From NCBI GenBank assembly GCA_038237245.1, contig JBBRYY010000127.1:1-8673 (forward strand): DNA of 8,673 nt. The letters are read 5' to 3'. The stretch is from FEN-1250 sp038237245. Its GTDB lineage: Bacteria; Gemmatimonadota; Gemmatimonadetes; Gemmatimonadales; Gemmatimonadaceae. This document shows, one piece after another, positions 6,256-8,673 of this stretch (within the stretch, counting starts at the first letter, position 1; every line of letters starts with the position of its first letter). Both the position numbers and the translations under genes were made by a program. The notes beneath the pieces are model-generated. The model worked only from the letters and a program-made list of their open reading frames with translations. It made no database searches and was not told the origin of the DNA.

Positions 6256-7245
6256 CTAGCGCACAGCGCTTGATTGGGTGCTTGCGCAATCCGTGTTGAG
6301 CCAGCTCGTGAGGAGGTTGGCGAGAGCGAGGCGGTGATTGGAGAATGGATGATCGTCGTCGAACTGCTCCACGGTCACGTGAGTGTTGCCTGCTTTGCGG
6401 AGTGCAGCGCCCATTTGCTGATGTACGGCGACGTCTTCGTCGGGCGAGTCGCGCGTTGCGCCGACGAGGAGCACAGCGCGATCCCCGAACCAGGGAGCCT
6501 GTGCGAAGTAATCGTAGGCGCGAGCATGCGTGGTCATCTCGCTGAGCAGGTCGCCCGCGTGCACCGGGGCTCCTGGGGCGGTGGTGTCACGAAAGTAGTC
6601 GCGATTGGAAGTGCGTTCTTCGGGGTGCCGCTCGAAGCGCTGCGCGGCAAGCCCGATGTTCCACGCAGCGAGGACCGCGATGCACACGGAGCGCTGCTCA
6701 TGTGCGGCCGTCATGAGCGCGAGCCATCCGCCAAAGCTGTGCCCCACCACGGTGATGCGGCGAGTATCGAAGTGATACTTGGCAGCCATCGCCGGCGCTC
6801 GCACCCACGCGAGTATCGCCTTGGCATCCTCGAGGCCGTTGGCGAAGGAGAACGTCCCGCCGGAACCCCACATTCCGCGGTAGTCCACATACAGCGCCTG
6901 GTAGCCAGCGCGCCGAACTGCCTGCGCGAGATCCAGATTCCGTTCATTGCCCGGATAACCGTGAAAAAAGATCACCACCGGATGGTTCCCTGTACCCGCA
7001 GCGAGGTACATGATGCCGTTCATCCGCGAACCATGGCTCTCGATCGCGACTTCGTCCATCGATGCAGGTGGCTGGAGGCCAGGTGAGGGGTCCTCACCCT
7101 GAGAGGCAGTCGCGCGCGAGATGTTCGCCTGTGCGAGCGCGCGCGATGGAGCGGCGATCACGAGCGCGATCAATGCACCGCAGAACACGAATGCTGCTAC
7201 ATGACGAGCGCTGGCATGCGCAGCGTGAGGGGGTGGACGCTGCAT
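6256..7245 (-). CDS. Exported alpha/beta hydrolase (dienelactone hydrolase/S9-like)
   Basis: A 329-residue serine hydrolase, probably an esterase or peptidase-like enzyme acting outside the cytoplasm. Residues 1-38 look like a Sec signal peptide: a basic start, a hydrophobic stretch at about 17-32 (AAFVFCGALIALVIAA) and a likely cleavage after SRALA (38). The mature domain shows the oxyanion-hole motif FFHGYPGN (93-100), the nucleophile elbow VVGHSFGG (166-173) with Ser170, a candidate acid in GATRDSPDED (262-271, D266 or nearby) and a candidate histidine in DDDHPFSNH (296-304, H299). The triad is therefore complete. I chose the ATG at 7245-7243, which gives the best signal peptide and has AAAGG upstream; in-frame starts at 7284 and 7302 would add 13-19 residues. 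The substrate cannot be read from sequence. It is transcribed alone, lies between the two uvrA repeat copies, and its AT-richer flanks hint at a separate origin. Confidence 0.88.
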   Translation of the reverse strand: MQRPPPHAAHASARHVAAFVFCGALIALVIAAPSRALAQANISRATASQGEDPSPGLQPPASMDEVAIESHGSRMNGIMYLAAGTGNHPVVIFFHGYPGNERNLDLAQAVRRAGYQALYVDYRGMWGSGGTFSFANGLEDAKAILAWVRAPAMAAKYHFDTRRITVVGHSFGGWLALMTAAHEQRSVCIAVLAAWNIGLAAQRFERHPEERTSNRDYFRDTTAPGAPVHAGDLLSEMTTHARAYDYFAQAPWFGDRAVLLVGATRDSPDEDVAVHQQMGAALRKAGNTHVTVEQFDDDHPFSNHRLALANLLTSWLNTDCASTQSSAVR

Positions 7246-7491
7246 ACGTGACTGCCTTTCAAAACTCGACCGCCTTAACGTCATAGCGAGCACTCGTGTC
7301 ACGAGAATGAATGTGTCCGATGGCGGGAAGCCTCAGCCAATTCCCGTCCCGGCACCGAGAGCTGAATATTGGTTGGCCAGTCGTCCGCCGAATATTGCTA
7401 CATGGACAATGCGGAAATCAATAAATTTTGGTTCCGCCGTGGCGGGGGGCGCGTGTACGAGAGCGCCCTGATGAGCTACGATAAGTCGGCG
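7246..7491. other. Intergenic region upstream of the hydrolase gene
   Basis: The stretch between the hydrolase start and the uvrA remnant is AT-richer than its surroundings around 7360-7435. It should contain the minus-strand hydrolase promoter, but I see no clear -35/-10 pair. A TTG-initiated plus-strand frame crosses it from 7369 and runs into the remnant; with no start signal or recognisable domain, I do not call it a gene. Confidence 0.5.
7364..7397. repeat. Direct repeat GAATATTG, two copies
   Basis: GAATATTG occurs at 7364-7371 and 7390-7397, 26 bases apart, each containing the palindrome AATATT. The pair lies about 120-150 bases upstream of the hydrolase start and could be regulator sites on one DNA face. 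Chance is not excluded. Confidence 0.35.
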
Positions 7492-7758
7492 CATCGAGCA
7501 CAATCTCGACGTCATCAAGCTCGCGGATGGGGTGATCGATCCGGGCCCCCGAGGCGGGGGAAGATGGCGGCGAGCTCATGGCGATGGGGAGGCCGGAGGA
7601 AGTCGCGCGAGTGGAGGGGTCGCTCATGGGGCGGTGAATGCGGCTGCTGCTGCACATGGATGCGCGGCGGACGTGGGCGACGTTCGACTCGCGGCGCGGC
7701 GAGTTGCAGAGGGTAAATCGAGCGCGGTTCGCTTGACCGTGCCGCGCGGACCGGGTAA
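7492..7758 (+). pseudogene. Degenerate copy of the uvrA 3' end (direct repeat copy 2)
   Basis: This segment matches the last ~90 codons of uvrA (5798-6071), in the same orientation. It begins abruptly with 36 identical bases encoding the IEHNLDVIKLA region, then diverges. One extra C in the run at 7546-7550 shifts the frame. After the shift the matching residues continue (ELMAMGRPEEVARVEGS) until TGA at 7635-7637 replaces the Trp codon of uvrA (GRWLRPLLHM becomes GR, stop, MRLLLHM). Further indels follow before the last 38 bases, which are again identical to uvrA and end in a relic TAA stop (7756-7758; uvrA itself has TAG). It has no start and cannot make UvrA. Its tail is likely maintained because it holds the promoter of the adjacent tRNA gene. 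Confidence 0.93.
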
Positions 7759-7761
7759 AAT
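7733..7761 (+). promoter_or_regulatory. Sigma-70-type promoter of tRNA-Asn
   Basis: TTGACC (7733-7738) and TAAAAT (7756-7761) each match the consensus at five of six positions, with an ideal 17-bp spacer. The tRNA begins 10 bases after the -10 box. The -35 and spacer lie inside the 38 bases identical to the uvrA 3' end, and the -10 starts with the relic uvrA stop codon TAA. In the live uvrA copy the -35 is present (6046-6051) but the -10 position reads TAGGGA, so that copy should be inactive. Confidence 0.85.
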
Positions 7762-7771
7762 GCTGTGCTGA

Positions 7772-7844
7772 TCCCGAGTAGCTCAGGTGGTAGAGCAGGT
7801 GACTGTTAATCACCGGGTCGGGGGTTCGAGTCCCTCCTCGGGAG
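7772..7844 (+). tRNA. tRNA-Asn (anticodon GTT)
   Basis: A full 73-nt cloverleaf: acceptor TCCCGAG (7772-7778) pairs with CTCGGGA (7837-7843), discriminator G at 7844. The D arm is GCTC/GAGC (7781-7784, 7793-7796). The anticodon stem GGTGA/TCACC (7798-7802, 7810-7814) encloses loop CTGTTAA with anticodon GTT at 7805-7807. The T arm is GGGGG/CCCTC with one G-T pair, loop TTCGAGT (7825-7831). The 3' CCA is not encoded, so it must be added after transcription. It reads asparagine codons AAC/AAU. Confidence 0.97.
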
Positions 7845-7872
7845 TTGGGATCAGTTTCACACGTACAATGAA

Positions 7873-7906
7873 GGGGCCAGTGCGCAATGCACTGGCCCTC
7901 TTTTTT
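7873..7906 (+). terminator. Rho-independent terminator after tRNA-Asn
   Basis: GGGCCAGTGC (7874-7883) pairs perfectly with GCACTGGCCC (7889-7898) around the loop GCAAT and is followed by TC and six T residues (7901-7906). It starts 28 bases after the tRNA, which makes the tRNA a single-gene transcription unit. Confidence 0.93.
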
Positions 7907-7931
7907 GTCGCTGCCGTTGAGTGTATCGCGG

Positions 7932-8375
7932 CTACCTCCTTGACGCGCGTTTCGTCGCACGCTTTGCCAACGCCGCTGTATTCGCAGCCACCGCACCGCG
8001 GATGAGCTTCTTGAACGCCGCTTCGTTCAACTTCTCGCCCTCGCGAATGTCGATTGCGCGGCGTGTGCTCCCTTCGAGGCTCGAGTTGAACAGCTGCTTC
8101 GGATCCTCGAGCGAGGCGCCGCGAGCGAAGGTGAGCTTCACGACCTGCTTATAGGATTCGCCCGTGCAGACGATTCCATCGTGCGACCAGACGGGCGTTC
8201 CGGGAGACTTGGGCTTCGCCCACTTCCACTCCTCCAGGATGTAGGGATCCGCATCGTGGATGAGCTGACGCACGTGCGCGAGCGTCTCGCCGCGCCAGTC
8301 GCCGAGCTCGTTGATCCGCTTCCTGATGCTCTTCGAGGCAGCCGCATCGTCCGCAGCACTCCTCTTCGCTGTCAT
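7932..8375 (-). CDS. DUF1801 domain protein
   Basis: A 147-residue cytoplasmic protein resembling the DUF1801 (YdhG-like) family. Characteristic parts are the N-terminal helix pair with LAHVRQLIHDADPYILEEWKW (32-52, including W50 and W52), then PVWSHDGIVCTGESYKQVVK (61-80) and a LTFARGASLEDPKQLFNSSL stretch (81-100), followed by a lysine-rich helical end (KRATKRASRR). Members are small single-domain proteins of unsettled biochemical role, so I name no reaction. I chose the ATG at 8375-8373 because GGAG lies just upstream (5-6 bases); the longer version would need a TTG at 8399. A minus-strand partial gene ends 42 bases upstream, so the two may be co-transcribed. Its stop lies 25 bases from the tRNA terminator, which sits between the convergent units. 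The Lys/Arg-rich tail may be a local extension. Confidence 0.85.
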   Translation of the reverse strand: MTAKRSAADDAAASKSIRKRINELGDWRGETLAHVRQLIHDADPYILEEWKWAKPKSPGTPVWSHDGIVCTGESYKQVVKLTFARGASLEDPKQLFNSSLEGSTRRAIDIREGEKLNEAAFKKLIRGAVAANTAALAKRATKRASRR

Positions 8376-8417
8376 GCTCTCTCCGCTTGTGAGCGTCAAT
8401 TCAATGCAGGGCGAGGA

Positions 8418-8673
8418 TCAGCCCTCGGATGATTTTGGAGGAACGCGAGGCTCGACGCCGAACTGCTTCGAGTACCCGACGTTCAGTCGCTGCCAGTCGA
8501 AGTGCATCGCGTCCATGCCGACAATTCGTCCAATGGGCAACAGCCGGGGCTTGTCGTGGCATCGCTCGACGAGCAGCGCATCATTCGCCCCGTCGGCAAA
8601 AAAGCTGGTCGTCAGCTCAGCGGTGCCGCCATCTCTTCGGTCGCTCAACGTACAGGACGGAAGCCGCCCTTGG
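8418..8673 (-). CDS. C-terminal part of an unidentified protein (5' end beyond the window)
   Basis: An open frame runs from the right edge to TGA at 8420-8418 with no stop, giving about 85 residues. Third-position G/C use resembles the real genes nearby. Visible sequence includes TAELTTSFFADGANDALLVE, then RIVGMDAMHFDW and QRLNVGYSKQFGVEPRVPP, ending in a charged KSSEG tail. A TTG at 8648 could be a start for a 76-residue protein, but with no Shine-Dalgarno I favour a gene continuing past the edge. I do not recognise the family. It lies on the same strand as and just upstream of the DUF1801 gene. Confidence 0.5.
   Translation of the reverse strand, partial: QGRLPSCTLSDRRDGGTAELTTSFFADGANDALLVERCHDKPRLLPIGRIVGMDAMHFDWQRLNVGYSKQFGVEPRVPPKSSEG

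Noticed and set aside
6098..6289. A 63-codon minus-strand frame between uvrA and the hydrolase
   Set aside because: It reads through the uvrA terminator stem and overlaps the hydrolase gene end; no domain or start signal is seen.
6072..7491. The segment between the uvrA repeats as a mobile element in its own right
   Set aside because: No transposase, integrase or terminal inverted repeats are visible, so I report the structure as a finding but do not call an element.
7369..7716. A 115-codon plus-strand frame running into the uvrA remnant
   Set aside because: It starts at a TTG without a Shine-Dalgarno, and from 7492 onward it reads the uvrA copy in the wrong frame, so most of it is an artefact of the pseudogene.
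7772..7844. tRNA-Asn as an attachment site for a genomic island
   Set aside because: I see no repeated fragment of the tRNA 3' end and no integrase nearby; the repeat involves the uvrA end, not the tRNA body.
7418..7996. A 192-codon minus-strand frame spanning the remnant, the tRNA and its terminator
   Set aside because: It crosses a certain tRNA gene and a terminator on the other strand; its similarity to other frames is just the antisense of the uvrA repeat.

Overview
The window is GC-rich bacterial DNA with strong G/C bias at third codon positions, so nearly every gene has long shadow frames. The gene set (PP2C phosphatase plus multi-FHA protein, GlsB-like membrane protein, UvrA, tRNA-Asn, DUF1801) suggests a free-living, high-GC soil or aquatic bacterium. 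Gemmatimonadota or a similar high-GC phylum is my guess; nothing here proves it. Several starts have no visible Shine-Dalgarno sequence.

Layout, left to right: (a) The 3' end of an unidentified plus-strand gene (2-148). (b) A solitary HigA-like HTH regulator (257-559) behind an AT-rich inverted repeat, with no toxin gene beside it. (c) A tight minus-strand cluster read right to left: a triple-FHA, C-terminally anchored protein (1531-2718), a PP2C Ser/Thr phosphatase whose GTG overlaps the previous stop as TAGTG (755-1531), and a 59-residue helical protein (572-751). This looks like a phospho-signalling operon; its partner kinase is not in the window. (d) A divergent GlsB-family small membrane protein (2870-3142), then a full-length uvrA (3177-6071) for nucleotide excision repair, closed by a textbook terminator (6100-6133). 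(e) An exported alpha/beta hydrolase on the minus strand (6256-7245). (f) A degenerate second copy of the uvrA 3' end (7492-7758), whose last bases supply the promoter of a tRNA-Asn gene (7772-7844), which is followed by its own terminator (7873-7906). (g) Two minus-strand genes: a DUF1801 protein (7932-8375) and the C-terminal part of an unidentified protein (8418-edge).

The most interesting structure is (d)-(f). About 270 bp of the uvrA 3' end occur twice in direct orientation, flanking a roughly 1.4-kb segment that holds the uvrA terminator and the hydrolase. The distal copy is frameshifted and has a nonsense codon, yet its last 38 bases are identical to the live gene. Within them lies a TTGACC -35 box, 17 bp from a TAAAAT -10 box whose first bases are the relic uvrA stop codon (TAA). 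The simplest reading is that uvrA once ran directly into tRNA-Asn, with the tRNA promoter embedded in the end of the uvrA reading frame. A later event then gave uvrA a new 3' end and stranded the old one upstream of the tRNA. I found no clear new defence or biosynthetic system; the remaining genes are ordinary core or accessory functions.
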